A stretch of DNA of 64,000 nt from Athripsodes cinereus (GCA_947579605.1 OX388328.1:9837684-9901683); one strand, 5' to 3'; shown: positions 35,831 through 51,500, numbered from the stretch's first letter. Numbers and translations are program-made. Notes: generated by a model not told the origin, from the sequence alone.

Positions 35831-36350
35831 ATTATTTTTTTAGTTATACAATAAAAAAGTCTTTAATGACACTCAATTCATTCATTTCTAAGAAAATAAA
35901 TATTGAAAAAAGCAATATATAACAAATAATTTAGATTGTCCAAATTTCATAAGCGATCTCCACACTGAACCATACGATGCCAACGATGGTTCTTTTTGTC
36001 TTTTCTTCTCTATTTGTATATACCTACAAAAGAAATGAACGTACAATAATATTATTTATCTTCCCTTTTCTTTGTTATATTAACAGTGAGAAGAAAGGAG
36101 ATAGAACATGCATTCGCACCATTTGTTTGCTTAGTGTGGACACACCTTTAGTGAATTATATTGCAAGTGCATAGACATCGAAAATAATTATTTCTACGTA
36201 CCTATATAATTGTTATAATGCTTAATTTAAAAAAAAAGCATACAATTAATCAAATCCAATCAATGCCAACAATGAAACAATTTCATCAAATGTCACAAAT
36301 CGAAAAAAGAACAATAATTATTCTAAGTAGAACACATTTGTATTAGGAAT

Positions 36351-36592
36351 TCATAACTGAAAATTTAAATAATAATATGGAACAGCCGCCATTATAGCGA
36401 GCAGTGTTGCAAGCATCGTGAAAATATTGCCAGGTGGTGAAATAGTCATTCCACTGTTGCATAGATCCCCAGTGCAGGAGCAGTATACATTGAAGACATC
36501 ATGGGTTCCAGAACGTTTTACACACTCCTTGTCGTCTCTTTCTGCATCGGTTATGTAGCCACAGCCTCGTACAATGCGGAATTTACCATAAA
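36351..36592 (-). CDS. Ly6 gene exon 3: GCGYI...CSCTGDLCN and GPI tail
   Basis: Acceptor TTTTACAG. Encodes YGKFRIVRGCGYITDAERDD, ECVKRSGTHDVFNVYCSCTG, DLCN, then the hydrophobic tail and TGA. CSCTGDLCN is the diagnostic Ly6 ending. Confidence 0.93.
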
Positions 36593-39500
36593 CTGTAAAA
36601 GGAAGATTTACGTATTGTTAATATTTTTCATCTGTTGAGATTATGTACCAATCACCCTCTGCATAATGCTGTTCAAAAATTAATACTGTTGGTCTTTTTG
36701 AAAAGGCAAATAGAGGATGAGTATATTAATGGTTCAATGCAGAAAGTGGTGAGATTGATTAACACATCATAGATGAAGTACACTTTAACCAGCCCAAGCG
36801 GATACATAAATATTGGGACAACATTTCTACATTCAAAAGTTTTGTTTTTTTTGTTTTGAAAAAAAGGAGTTTGCAAAATCTACTGCATTATATTACAAAT
36901 GAAATTTTTTTAGGTGATTTTCTTATACATTTTCTTAAACTACGAGTATAAACTTGGACTGTAGAAGCCAGAGTTTCTGACGACAGTAGCAATGAAGTAG
37001 AATATCTGGAGAAAGTGCCTAGAGAAAATAAACCTTTGACCCAATTAGAATGGTAGGTGTAGAAAATCCAGACAAATTCAAAAACCATTATAAACACACA
37101 TAATGTGTACCTAATCTATGGTTCGCTGCATTGACGTATGAATCATAGATATATCAGAATTTAGACTCCAAAATAAACGTATATCCAATTTTATTTCATA
37201 CTTATACTAGTAAGTAAATAAATAAAACATTTGATTACTTTTCTGAATATTCTTCCTGCACAGCACTGGCACTAGCTCCGGCATGTGGTCCAGTGGCGGT
37301 TTCAGTGAGCAGTTGATCTTCCCCAGGGAGTAAGGGTCGAAGGGATCTCCACATCTTGGGTCGTACTCACTATTGCATTGGTAGCATTCTATGCTCAACA
37401 CTGAAACAATAAATAATAATACATACAGAAATTAATATATTTTAAATAAATATTGGGATAATAATAATAATGCATCACTTCCATTTGAGCAGGGGATGGA
37501 GAGGTGTACTTGAATGCATGGCTCTCTTGATCATAGCATCCTTGGGACATTGGATATTGGTTGTGTGTTCTACTGGGCTTTGTAACTCATACTGGATTGA
37601 TGGTTTTGATTTCTAATAATTTAAGATTTTTTATTTTTTAACTTTTACTTTAACTTTTTTTTAACTTTTTAACCTTTGCTTTTTTGTCAAGACTAAAGGG
37701 TCGTTCACATTTGTTCACTTTCAGTGATCACTCCGGATGATCCTCCAAGATGAATAGGTGTGAACGGGCGTTTAATCAATAGTGATCACTAGCGATGACG
37801 GAGGAAAGAGATTACCACTCGTCATAATTTTGATGAAAGGTTCTTTCACTGAAACGACCATAAACAAGTTTTAATCTTATTATTTGTTTTATTCTCTATG
37901 AATTTGTATTGAATGTCAGAATCATGTACAAAACTATTATGCAGTCGAGAGCTATATTAATTTATTTTTTGTGTTATTATTCATTTTTGAATTTCTTTAA
38001 TTATTTTTGTACGAAAATATGTTAAACTACATACAACATGATTGAGAGTGTTGACATGGCAGTGAAAGCATAGGATGAACAAATGTGAACAGACGTGTTC
38101 ACTTTCGATGAACAGGTTTGACCCTGACACTCTGGATGATCATCCAAAGTGAAGCAATGTGAATGCTACTTAAGACATTTCTGGTAAGGGTGGAATCTTT
38201 GCTGGTCCACATGTTGAGTGTATTAATTGTTAACATGTTATGTTATGACTGTTTGATTCTTTAATATTGTAAAAAAAAATCCCGTGAAATCCTTGTTAAA
38301 GAACTTGCAGTCCGCCTGCTGGCTACCCCACTTGTAGGATATGCCGTGATGGTATAGTAGTAGTAGTAGTATAATAAAGCGTCCCGTGGAGTCCTCGGTA
38401 AAGAATAAGTCTCTCACTTTTTCGTTAGTTTTAGAATGTCCTGTAAGAGGTAAGTATTTGTAAAAAAATACTCTTAAGGCATTTAACATCTTCAGTTCAG
38501 CTATGAGGTATTCCATCCATCCTGAATATGTTGACATTTATTGGTAGAAGTACTTAGAAGTAGTATGATTTGCATGTTTTTTTACAAACAGATGGTCTGC
38601 TGGCTACCTCACTTGTACGAGATGCTGCGATGAGATGGATGAATGATAGGAGGGATGCAATTTGTCTGCATGTTTATTACATTGTTGTTGTTGGTCTGCT
38701 GGCTACCCCACGAGTTGAAAATACCATGGTTGTACATATAAATAAATAAACTATTCATATTCCACTATTTTGAAATAGAATCAAGGCAGCAAATCACTAT
38801 TTTGTCTCCATATATCTGTCTATACCATGGGTGGCCAACCTTTTCAGCAGCCGGGCCAAATTTCAGAATGAGATTTCCTACCGGGCCGCACAACAATATA
38901 CTCAATATTTGATAATTTTACTTCACCTTAAAATTTCTACCCAAATGGTATAGGAATTTGAAATGTTTCAAAATTCCTCGGTTTTCTATAAAAATATTTT
39001 CTCAAAATACCTCTTTCAGAAAAGTAACGGGTAGATACTTGTACCGACTATTATTAAAAAAAAAGTAAAAGTGTGCATATGCTTCGCGGGCCGCGGGTTG
39101 GCCACCCTTGGTCTATACCATCACGTAGTCTTCCATAAGTGGGGTAGCCAGTGGACAAACTAAGTCGTCCTCTATGCACCAGAAAAATTAAGGTATGGGT
39201 GGCATACCTCATCAATGTTAAATGTTTAATAGAAAAAAAATGGTTTATTAAAAGTGGGGTAGCCAGCAGAGTAAAGCCATGAAATGAATATTATGTGGTA
39301 TAGATAAAGATAGATATCTATCCATGGACGTGTATCTCTTACAAAAAGTCTTAAGATCTTTTTATTCAAAGATTTCCACAAAAAATAAATTCAAAAGTAC
39401 CTTTACAGTCTTATTTTATTCTTTGCTATCAACAACTGAAACGAAAATAGTGGCTCAATATGTCAAACTCCTCTCTTACATACATAATATAATTTCCATA

Positions 39501-42500
39501 GATATGTAATAATGTAATATAAGGTAGGTACATAGCCTTCTAATACTTTGGTAGGTACATTCTGTCATAATAGTTGTGTATCTATGTCAGCCGCGGAAGA
39601 TAATGTGAGAATGTCACTAGCGTTCCAATTTTGAAAATATTAATAATATAAAGGTAGCATGACACAGTTAGAGAATGATGTACAACTGTACAGTATACTT
39701 TAAGGTTGTGTATATCACCCTTTTTTATTATCGTAATTCTGAAATGTTTATGCAATGTTGCTTTCAAATTTGATTTGTTTTATTTCACATTTACTATACA
39801 ATCAAGTATATTCCACAACTGGGTTAACCAATAGACTAATTGTATCTAATAGACATACATTTTGGTGTTTCGATATCCTCTGGGCGAAATCTGCAGACTG
39901 GAGTACCTGACCGTTAGGGAATGCAATCTCGACTCGAGATTGACGAATCGAGATCTCGTCTCAAAATTTGAATTCGAGATTGAGTCATTCGAGATCTCGT
40001 CAAATAATTCGACGAGATTTCTCGAGATCTCGATTTAATCGAGATTAGACTACTTTTTAAAAATACCTTATTATTTGTTCAAAAATTAATATTAAATTGA
40101 ATAAAAACTACCTACCTATGACTGTTATAATTTTGTAAATAAAACACAATAATAATTGAGAAAAAATTTAAAAAATCAACTTTTATTAAAGAAAATTTTA
40201 GTGCACAAAAAAGTGTTGAGTCTCCATTACATGATCTCCAAATTTTAGTGCACTAAAGGCAGATATGCGTTTACACTATATAAACTCAGCAAGCTACAAC
40301 ATTTAGTGCACTGAAATTTGGGGAATGGCACATTAGAAGAGATATAACAAAAATAATTAAATGTTATTGTTTTGTAAATAACTTCATCTGTAGCAATATA
40401 TACGGCGGCTAAGAAATTTGGGCTCACATTCAAATGTTTGGTGTCAATTTTATGAATGGACTTTAAGTGTATATTTAAGCCTGTTGGTGAACCTTTTGTA
40501 CATTTACGATTAGCACTGCACAACTTGCATTTAGCAGTCTCCGCAGATTTTTTTAAGTAACGCCATACCGCCAATTTACTTGTAGTTACGTCCATATATA
40601 CTTGGCTTGAGTTATTCTTAAGACATATTTCACTTGGTTAAGTATCTAATATTTTAATAGTAATAGCTTAGATCAGTCAGCGCGCTGTTGCGCATCGATG
40701 AACATTTACATTTTTCATGCGCGCTCAATCTCGATCTCGATTTGGTCGAGATCTCGAACGATATTTTAAAAACGAGATTTCCTAGCTTCGAGATTAAATC
40801 TCGAAAAATTACTCGAGATCTCGCGAGATCGAGATTGCATTCCCTACTGACAGTCCAAGAGAGATATTAGAAATGTTATCTGCTCTATATAAACAAAAAA
40901 TTACGAAATAAGTGAGATGAAAACGAATGAAAAGTCGCAGTAGATTTATAGTAAAGGTGGATAAACAAAACAAAAAACTATAGCGTGATACTTAATATAA
41001 TAAATTTTAATATGATACTTAATTACTTACTTACTTAACTCCCCTTTCACGACACAAGCTTTTAGCTTACTGTGAAAGGTGTATAAGGTTGTATTTGGGT
41101 TTATAATAAAAACCCAGATATAACTTTAAAAAAAAGTATGTATTTGTCATTAGGTTTTTTTATTTGCAAGTTTTATTTAGGGTCATTGCCCGAAAACAGT
41201 TCAGTAACCTTTCTAAAAATATAGGAAGTTATACAAATTTATCATGAATATTAAATAGAACTGAATATAGGAAAAAGAATCGGTCAATCAAAAGTGTTAG
41301 ATCGGGTGTTGGCAACCTTTTTTAATCAGTTATCATTTCTATTTTCTATATAGGTGTATATTAAGTGAAATATTAACACTTTTTTTCTAGAATTTTCTGT
41401 ACACTCGGTTTAGTTCAGAAAGTATCAACTAATAACCATTCCTATTCATCTAGACAAAAATTAATTGAATTTCCGAGTGTCACGTTATCTGGATGTCTTT
41501 ATTAAGATGACCTAATTACAGCATCTTTCACGAAAGAAGTAAACTGTAGACCAACTGCATGCCAATTCCGCTGTAGCTGACAATACTCGTAGTCGTTTTA
41601 TAATTCAGGTCGTCCTCTTTATGCCATAAAAACTGAGACATCCGAGATGGGTTTCAACATACCTCATCATGCTGAATCATAATTTATTTATTTATTTATT
41701 TATTTTGGACAATAAACGGCTTTTGCCTTTTACAATACATGACAAATTTACAACATTATACAGTCTTCAAACATCAAAAAATGTTTACACTTCAATTAAA
41801 AATAAAACAAATCACACCATAACAGAATAAAACCAATGAATGTTGAATGTTTTATACATGAAGAATTACGAATATCTATATTTTACAGTAAGACACATAT
41901 TCTACACAAAAGGAGAAACCTATTTTATTCTGAGACTTATTGAATAGATGTACAGTAAACTAAATAGTTTTTTTTTTATTATTTAAATATGCCACAGACC
42001 ATTGGTTGTCCATCCCTGTCTGCCTTATACTGATAATAGAGTGACACGAATAGACTGCATAAGAGCTACTTAACTTGGTATAAATATCTAATGTGAGAAA
42101 GCAAAGGCGCTGAGCTGCATTTTATTGACGCAGTATGTTGTTCTATTTCTTATCCTTGGATAATAATAAAGTGTCAAAAAAACTACCCTTGTATATACAT
42201 CTAAAAATCAATAAACTCGATAGATATTACGATATGTACCTACTACCTATAGTTCAATTGCAAGATATTTATCATTTGTAGGGTAGAGAAGAGAGAATTG
42301 ATATTAATTAATAATATGAGAGAAGGATAAAGAGAGATAGGTGGAGTTGGTGAACGTTGCCATGGTATAAAGCGCTTAAGCCAGCCAAAGCCGATTCGTA
42401 AGCATCGGGACACCTAATACTCTCTTCTCTACCCTGCAAGTGATACATATCTTGCGATTAAACTATACCTATAATGATATATCATATAGAGGACTTCGGG

Positions 42501-45500
42501 TCACATGGGGTTTAATCATTTGATGCTTTTTCTCTCTACTCCAATTTTCAGTCCCATTTTTTTATTTATTTCTTGATTGGAGATGATTGATTGCGTGTAT
42601 TTTAAAGGTTTTATTTTTTTGAGTATGAAATGTTTTTTCGTGTCAACTACATGACATTGTGTGTTGTATTATATAATACTAAACAATGTTTGCAAAGTTT
42701 GCTGGTTTTCTAATTGTAATTGATTTGGCTGTGTTTTGAGGACGGACTTTAGGGCCCCTTTCAACTAAACGAAAATCAGGATAAATTGAAATTTACGTTT
42801 CATTCTACTATAGATAAAACAACGGGAGAAAGACATCTTTCGATAACTAAGTCATTATCAATCTTTCGAGAGAGATTTTCACCAATACATGGCAGAAATG
42901 GTAGAGACTGACCAAGAGACACCTACATATTATATGGACCAACTGAAGAAGGATATGAACTGTGGCTTATATGCAGAACTAAAGAAACTAGCTGAAAAGA
43001 GGGAGGAATGGAGAAGAAAATTCAAACTCGTTGCAGACCAATCCAATGGATTGTAACTCACTATATTATACCTCCTTCTATAAGTAAAAAATAAGGTCAG
43101 ATTGAGAATGACCTAACGTAAGACTTTCCTTTCGTTTTGTTTAATCTATAGTACCTAGGTAGAACGAAACGCTTTTTCAATTTATCCAATTATGAAATTC
43201 TACGACATGTGTATCAATACTATAAATAAATTTATTGTAGTGTGTGCAAACTATTCACTCGTTTACGAATGATTTGAATGATAATAAAATATTAATTAAA
43301 CGGAATAACATGTCGAACAATATTTCAATTTATTCAATTGTATAATAGCGTTATGTGCAAACCACATAACTAAAAATACACAGTCAAAATTATAAACTAT
43401 ATAAAAGTAATCCTCACAGTAAACAACATGTTGTATCATGAAGGTGAAGTAGGTCGGCATCTGGATGGTCTGAAGCAGGGATGTTGCGGATGTCGTTTTT
43501 ACACATCCGCGGATGTGAATGCGGATGCGGATTTTTGAAGGCTCACATCCGCGGATGCGGATGCGAATACGGATGCGGATGTTCTAGATGTTATAGAAAA
43601 AAAGTAGAAACTATCTTAGTTGGTAGGCCCCACTGTCAAATATGTGATGAAATTGTTGCTACAATAATATTATGTTTTTTTTTGCGAAATATTTTTTTTC
43701 TTTTTTGTTATTTGCAAAAATAAATTAAAACCGGCAAAAATAAAAACGCGTCGGATCTTGTCACCAATTTTTTCGTTCCCATTGGTTAATGTCAAGTGCG
43801 AACGGCACGCGCCATTCGCTGGCCCCGCTCCATTTCTTTCTTGTCGCAAGTTGTCTTACATCCGCATCCGCATGAACATCCGCATCGATTATTGCGGATG
43901 CGGATGCAGATGTCCCAATTCATGCGGAAGCTCCGGATTTGCGGATGCGAATATTCGCGACATCCCTGGTCTGAAGCCACGGTGTCTCCCGATTAAAAGT
44001 TCAATTTTTACCATCGGGCAACTGACTACTATTGTAAATTTTCGCCAAGTCTTATCCCATTCATACATCTTACGACTAAAAAACTTTCCCCTTTTTATCT
44101 GTCGATTCAAATGATGTTGTTTATAAATAGTATCAAAACGGGAAAAATATATAGTACCAAAAATCACAACTTCCCCTCACAAAATCACAAATTAGTGGGA
44201 CACTAACTACTGTAGATAATAAACATCCAAGATATCATCTCTGTGTCAATTAAAAATAGGACATACCTACGGGATGTGTAAATAACCTTGTCACTGCTGA
44301 ATTGATGGTATTAGGTGTCTTATACTATGAAAACTTACAAAAAAGAGTGTATAATTAATTGTCCACGCAGTATAAACAATCATTCATGAACTAATTATAT
44401 TAAACTTCCCTTTTCAGTTGGAAACTTGTCACATCATGTCTTCACTTACAGAACAATGTAAATGATTGTTAAGAGATGCTTAATAGGCATAACATTGATA
44501 TATAATAATATCATGTAGGTCTTATACAGTAAAATATTTAGCAGTGGTCTCCAGCCTTTTTAGCTGCACGAACCGCTTAATGTTTAATAATGTAATGGAG
44601 AAATGATGAAGAGATGGTGACTTTTGTGACCTTTGAGGACCTGACTTTATTTTTATGTTTCAGCAGGGATACTTATACCAGATTGTGAGAAAATATTCAA
44701 CAAAACCGATGACAATGTTGATTATTTCAAATTTACAAACCTTTTCGAAAATCTGGCGACGGAGGATAGAATATTCGAGTGTGAGGGAAATTGTACAATT
44801 TTGGGAATCTGCAGGGCTACTCTTGACACAATTTAAATACGATCTTAAACTCGTTTTGATCTCAATCATACGAAGCCCGAGGGGACCAGAGTCAAAAATA
44901 CCGCGTTGCCGCTACCGCGAGATTTGTGTGCACGTATTTTTGAGTCACGCACGCATAGTCACTTTTCGCGTCGTAGGTCAGTTTAAGATCATATTTAGAT
45001 CGTGTCAAGAGTAAACCACCCAGATTCACAAAATTATACGATTTCCCTTCCAATCAAATTTACTACCCCCTGTCGCCATATTTTCAAAAAAGTAAAAGAA
45101 TTTGAAATGTTTGACGTTCTTCTTGGTTTTATTAAGAAATCTTTCACAAATTAATTTAGCACAACAAAACAAAGGACTGTTCTTCATGTTCCTTCCGCGG
45201 ACCAAGGATTGGAGACCACTGATATACAATATACATACTCAATTTGTTCAATCACTAGATTGAGGTCAATAGAGCTGTTATGCCAACAATAATTATTTAT
45301 TTATTTATTTCAATAAACGGCTATTTTGCCTTTTACAAAAGACAATTAGATATATATTACTGAATTTGATGTTACTCTATTACTACTACTACTATACCAT
45401 CACGGCATATCCCACAAGTAGGGTAGCCAGTGGACTAACCGTAATTAATAAACACGCAGACTGTCCTCTCCGTGCCAAAAATAGACCAATAACGTTTTCT

Positions 45501-48500
45501 AGATAAATTTCGTACTACATGGAAGAGATATCTTTTTAGAATAAATTTCCTGAATATCTGTACAATACTCTATCCGCATGCAGTACACCCTCAGTAAATT
45601 GAGGTCAGTAGAGGTGGTAGGCAAAGTATGTAGGGTAGGCAGAGAGAGTGGAACATCATCCTTACATACTTCTTTCGCTTTCTCCATATTCATGTAATTT
45701 CTCATAGATGTACGCCGATTTATCTTACTCAACACCGGCCGTTTTTGAGTATTTTAAATGAAGTTCTCGGACGACCAATTCATACACACTTTCATTCAAA
45801 TATACACAATTTCTTCGTCACCCTTTCACTTTCCGTTCGCTCCACATGTCCAAACCTTCGCAACTTATCTAAGTAGGTAGCCCTCTGACTACCAAACTTA
45901 ATTGAAGAGTCGTGGATTTTTTTTTAATGTGTGCACTTTTAGCAATAAAGTATTGTTATCCTTCGTCTGTCAGGTCTCTGTGGAGCATCCGGCAAAGAAT
46001 TGATCTCCCATTTTTACGTAATTCTTCGAGTGTCCTGCAAAAAGCAGATTTTTGAAAAAATAAAAACATTTTACATCTTTCCATGAAATAAAAGTGGATG
46101 TGCAAATGAAATTAAAAAAAAACTCACCGCTGAATGTAAAATACAGTACCTGCCTTGTACAGGACACTGAAAAACTTACGGAAAGGAGTGAGAGCGATTC
46201 TTTTTCGAGTGCTCCACGGAACAATAATACGGCGATTTAAATATTAGGTATTCTATTTATCAAATTATTTTAAAAGAATGTTGCGAAGTTAATGTCAATA
46301 ATATTAATTGTAGCATAATTTTTAAATTCTTTTCTAACTAGGTGAATCAATAAATTTCTTTATGTGGCCGTACAGGCGCACACTGGTAACGAGAGGGTTA
46401 AATTCAGTCTGCGACATTGCCATTTACACGACTCTTTACAACACATGTGTACAACCTTTTAACTTCTTGGAACACATTAAAAACAAGAAGAGTTGTTTGG
46501 GCCACACGTAAAATATAGGTACTTACTCAAAACCGAGGACCTTTTTTAGGTCTCCGAATTCCAAATTTACTAAGTATTGGACTGAATTATAAAAAATGTT
46601 AACTTTTCTAGTTCTCGATTATCAAAATTTTACAATTTTCTAGCATTTTAAATTTCTTCCCTCTCCCACCACCCGTCGCTAGATTTTTAAAATGGTGTAG
46701 GAGTTTCAAATATTTCGCGATCTCTTCCAGTTTAGTAAGAAATATTTTAGAAAAGAGATACATTGGAAAATTAAAATCGAAGTAGGTAGGTAGGTACGTA
46801 GATTTGGAACAAAAGTTCGTAGATTAACAAATGGAACAAAAAGTACGTAAACCTACTTAAAAATATGTAGACTTGGGAACTAATCGAAAGGGCGGTTTCA
46901 TCAGTGGCGCTACAACCTGGTGTGGATCTTGGCCTCCTCAAGAAACCGCCTCCACTCCCTCCTATCCACACCTCTCGTCGCCAATTGGTCACGCCCAAAG
47001 CTCGCAGGTCTTTTTCCACTACATCCATCCATCTCAATTTTGGCCTCTCGACACTTCTTCTGACACTGAGCTTTGTGGAGTATATTCTTTTCATTGTTGA
47101 TGTAAAAATACGATTATCTGACAGTAATTATCTGAATTATCTGATCCCGTGGAGCACCCGGTAAAGAATTGGTCTCCCACTCTTCTGCGTTAGTTTTCGA
47201 GTGTCCTGTAAAAGGCAGGTGTTCGAAAAAATTAAGACATTTTACATCTTAAATTCAGCGATGAGGTTTGCCACCCATCCTGAATGTCTTGATTTTATAT
47301 TGGCACGAAGAGGACAGTTTGCATGTTTCTTACATGCAGCTGATCTGCTGGCTACCCCACTTGTGGGATATGTCGTGATGGTATAGTAGTAATTATCTGA
47401 ATACTTTTATATCTACTGGTTGCAAGGTGAAGTTTTATTTGAAGAATAATTTGCAGTCGAAATCTCGTTTGCTTTAAAAATTTTACGATTTGTTGTTGGG
47501 CATCATTCATAGCAGTCATGGAAAGCATTCATAGCATTCATGGGAAGCATTCATAGCAGTCATGGAAAGCATTCATAGCATTCATGGGAAGCATTCATAG
47601 CAGTCATGGGAAGCATTCATAGCAGTGTTGGGCCTCGTGCGGCTCATGAGCCGCGGGTTGGACAAACCTTCTTTACAAGAACATCTCCCAACTAATTTGG
47701 TATAAGAGTTCGTGACCGGTGTATTTAATGTGTAAGAGAGAAAAGTCATTACATAATAATATATTGACTAGATAGTTACATGATACATACAAGAAAACAC
47801 CCTCATCCAAAGATACACGAGGATTTTATGGGGTAACTAATGAAACACAACAAAAGTTACTCAATAATTTGCTACACTTATCAAATTATACTATACTATA
47901 TTATACCCTCACGCCGTATTTCAGTAGGGAGAGTTACTTCTTTCGTTTTCTTCACTTTCGTTCTATTTCTTATTAGTGTTGTGGAATTCTCAAGAAATAA
48001 TTTTTCGAGAAAATTCTCGGTAAATTTCTCGAAGTAGAGAATTTTCCGAGAATTTTTTTTATTTTTTATTTAACAGTATAATAATAATAATAAATACTTT
48101 ATTCAATCAATCAATAACAATGTACAAATGTTGAGACAATTTATCACCAATATGGCTACAATTAACTATGAAAACAAAAAAATGTTAGGTACTTACATAG
48201 AAAAAAGTGCTAGTAACTGATGAAAAATCTTGATGTTTGACACCCCACATGCCCATATTTAAGTAAAAAAAAAATTGCAGGTACATACATGGGAAAAAGT
48301 GTTAATAACCTTTGATTTAGGCCTTATCAGCCGCACAAATTTTTGGATCAATCAAGTTGGCTGCGAAGTGTACTGGGCGAAAGGTCATAATAATACCACT
48401 AAGAAAAATTATGGAGAGAAATTTCTCTTCCATCAGAGGAGAAATTCTCGGAGAAATTTCTCGTTCTCGAAAAATTTCTTTGGAGAATTTTCTCTTCTCA

Positions 48501-51500
48501 CATCACTATTTCTTATACATGCATGCCGATTTCTTTTACTCAAGTCGTAGTCATTGTTGATAATTTAATCCACGTGGTTCTTAAGACGTCCGCGCTTTTG
48601 TCACAGCCTATATTTCAGATAAATATACCTACTATTTTCGTCATCCTTTCATTCGTTCAATTGTAAGCTTTCATCTTTATAAAAATATATTTGGACAATG
48701 TATCTCCATAGATTGAGCTAGTCCCAAATTAAGATATGAATGTAGTCTGAATATCTTACCTTTTGGCAAGAAGAAGACGATCTTTTAATTTATTACATAC
48801 AGTGAATTCGCTGACTACCTTACTTGTGACAGATTCCGTGATAATATAGATAAACAAATAGAATTGTTTCACGATACCATCATGGCAGATCTCACAAGTG
48901 GGGCAGCCAGCGGATTAACAGCAATGAATAAACACACAGATATACCCTCTCAGTGCCAATAAAATTAATACATTCAGGATGGATGACTTGTAAACGTTTA
49001 TTGTCTTAAAAGTGAGGTTACAATAAAAACCGTATTCCGTGGAGCGTTCGGCAAAAAATTGGTCTCCCACTCTTATCTGTAAGTTTTCGAATGTCACGTT
49101 AAAGGCAGGCGTTTAAAAATAAATACATTTTATGTCTTAAATTCGGCGATGAGATTTTCCACCCATCCTAAATGTTTTGTTTTTTGTTGGCACGGAGAGC
49201 ACAGCTTGCATGTTTATTACGTGCAGGCTACCCCACTTATAGGATATGTCGTGATGATATAGTAGTAATAGTAATGAGGTTAAATACAAACACCAGTAGG
49301 CCTAGTCAAAACACATTTAAGCGTTACGTTGACGACGTTGCGAGAACGTGTCAATTTTCGTAGCTACTTGTGTATTTTAGCTACGAAAATTGACGCGTTC
49401 TCGCAACCTCGTCTTGTTTGAACGAAAACGAAACGAAAACGTAACGCTTAAATGTATTTTGACTAGGCCTACTGCCTTAAACAGGATACCTACCTGTGAA
49501 AAATTTACAGATAAGAGAGGGAGACCTATTTTTTACCAGGGACTCCACGAGATAAATAAAATATTTAAACTATTAATTTTTTCGGTAGTCACTTGGTGAA
49601 AGTTCATTTTTAATAAATTTTGTTATAAAAATAAAATCAAAAACACTGTTTACTTTCACTTGTTATTTATTTTAAATATTTTAGCAAAGATCTTTCGTTA
49701 TATTAACATCATCAGTGATGATGATGTTAATATAACGAAAGATCTTTGCTAAAATATTTAAAATAAATAACAAGTGAAAGTAAACAGTGTTTTTGATTTT
49801 ATTTTTATAACAAAATTTATTAAAATATTTAGTTCTGAACTAAGCGAAAGCTACAATATATTTCAATAACATCAATAAATTTAAGGTTTTTACCCAAAAT
49901 ACAATAAGTTCTACTTCAAGATCGAGTTTGGAGAGCTCCCCAGACTAAAGTTATACAGTGGTACCTCGACATACGATTTTAATTCGTTCTGCAACCTTGC
50001 TCGTATTTCAAATTACTCGTATCTCAAAGCAAATTTCCCCATTGAAATTTTTTTTTAAAAAAAGATATAGGTATCTACCTATTTGGGTTTTTGTTATAAA
50101 CCCAAATACAACCTTTCACAGTAAGCTACTAAAAGCTTGTGTCGTGAAAGGGGAGTTTGCTGGCACCTGGCATCGAACCACGGACCCCTTGTTCACGAGG
50201 CCGAGACTACCTCCGGGCTACCGACGAACTCGAACTGCCATTAATCCGTTCTAGCCACCAAAATGTCACTTAGTTATTTTTGTTACGTGTTTTTGAATAA
50301 GAAAAATGTATTTATAAAAAATGACAAATATTGTACAAAAACATAATAAAAGAGAATGTCAAGAAATAAACTAGATTTATAAAGTGTTACTTTCGCTTAA
50401 TTTTTGTCACTGCTTTTCTCTTCACTGGTCTTTGCCTTTTTTTTCGCCACGCTTGTCTCACTTTCACCTATAGGCCGTTTAATAAAAAAAAACATGTCCA
50501 ATGAGGTTTGTTTCTTCCTCCCTTTCAGAATTTTCCGGAAATGAGTTAAACAAATGTCATTTAATAGCTCGTATTTCAAAGCAAAAAATCGCTCGCTTGA
50601 CGGCTCGTATCTCAAAAAACTCGTATGTTGGGGCACTCGTATATGTCAAAGTACCACTCTACTTGTTATGTGAGATTTTTGTATTGTATTTTTATGTAAC
50701 ACAGCTTACATAGACTCATGCCGATGACATCTTTTCTAAATGGACATTAGACGATAATCAACAATGTAGTGGAAAAACATTTTTTTTTTATGGACGCTAT
50801 GAAATTCGTAGTACAAGCCAAGCCCATCTATAAAACACTTGGAAGTCAACGAAAGTTAATCAGATATTATTTTTAGATATTCCCTCCTATACTATATCAA
50901 GTCTCAATATATTAAATGTTTCATTGATTGATTAAGGTTTTCTTTTCGATATTTGTTTTTGTGTATGAATCAATCATTGTAAAAAAAATATGTATTTATT
51001 ACTACTACACCATCACAGTGCACAGATATGCTGTGATAGGCGTCAGTCAAAAGCAGGGTTGCCAGATTGTGTTCCCAAAATTACCTTACTTCGGTGAAAA
51101 AAATACCGTACAATTACCGTACACATCGGAAATATAACGGGTATTTCTACCCCCCGTCGCCAAATTTTGCAAATGGTATAGGAATTTGGAATATTTCAAA
51201 AACTCCTCGGTTTTCTTAATGAATATTTTCTCACACAGTACTTTTTTTTACAATGTAACGGGTATTTGTACCGTTGATTGTTTATGTCAATATGTTAGTC
51301 GTACGGTAATTTGTTAAAATTATTACCGTACGGGCAATGGAATTACATAAAATTACCGTACAAATACGGTAATTACCTACGTCTGGCAACGCTGGTCAAA
51401 AGTAAAGATTACTTTACTTTTGACTGACGATGAGTGCGGAAGCTCTTGAAAGCCGGCTCGCAAAATTAATAAAGTCAACAATGGAATAATCTTGTTTTAT

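Noticed and set aside
43481..44167. Cysteine-rich ORFs on both strands
   Set aside because: They arise from GCGGATGC repeats of a hAT MITE; the reading is meaningless.
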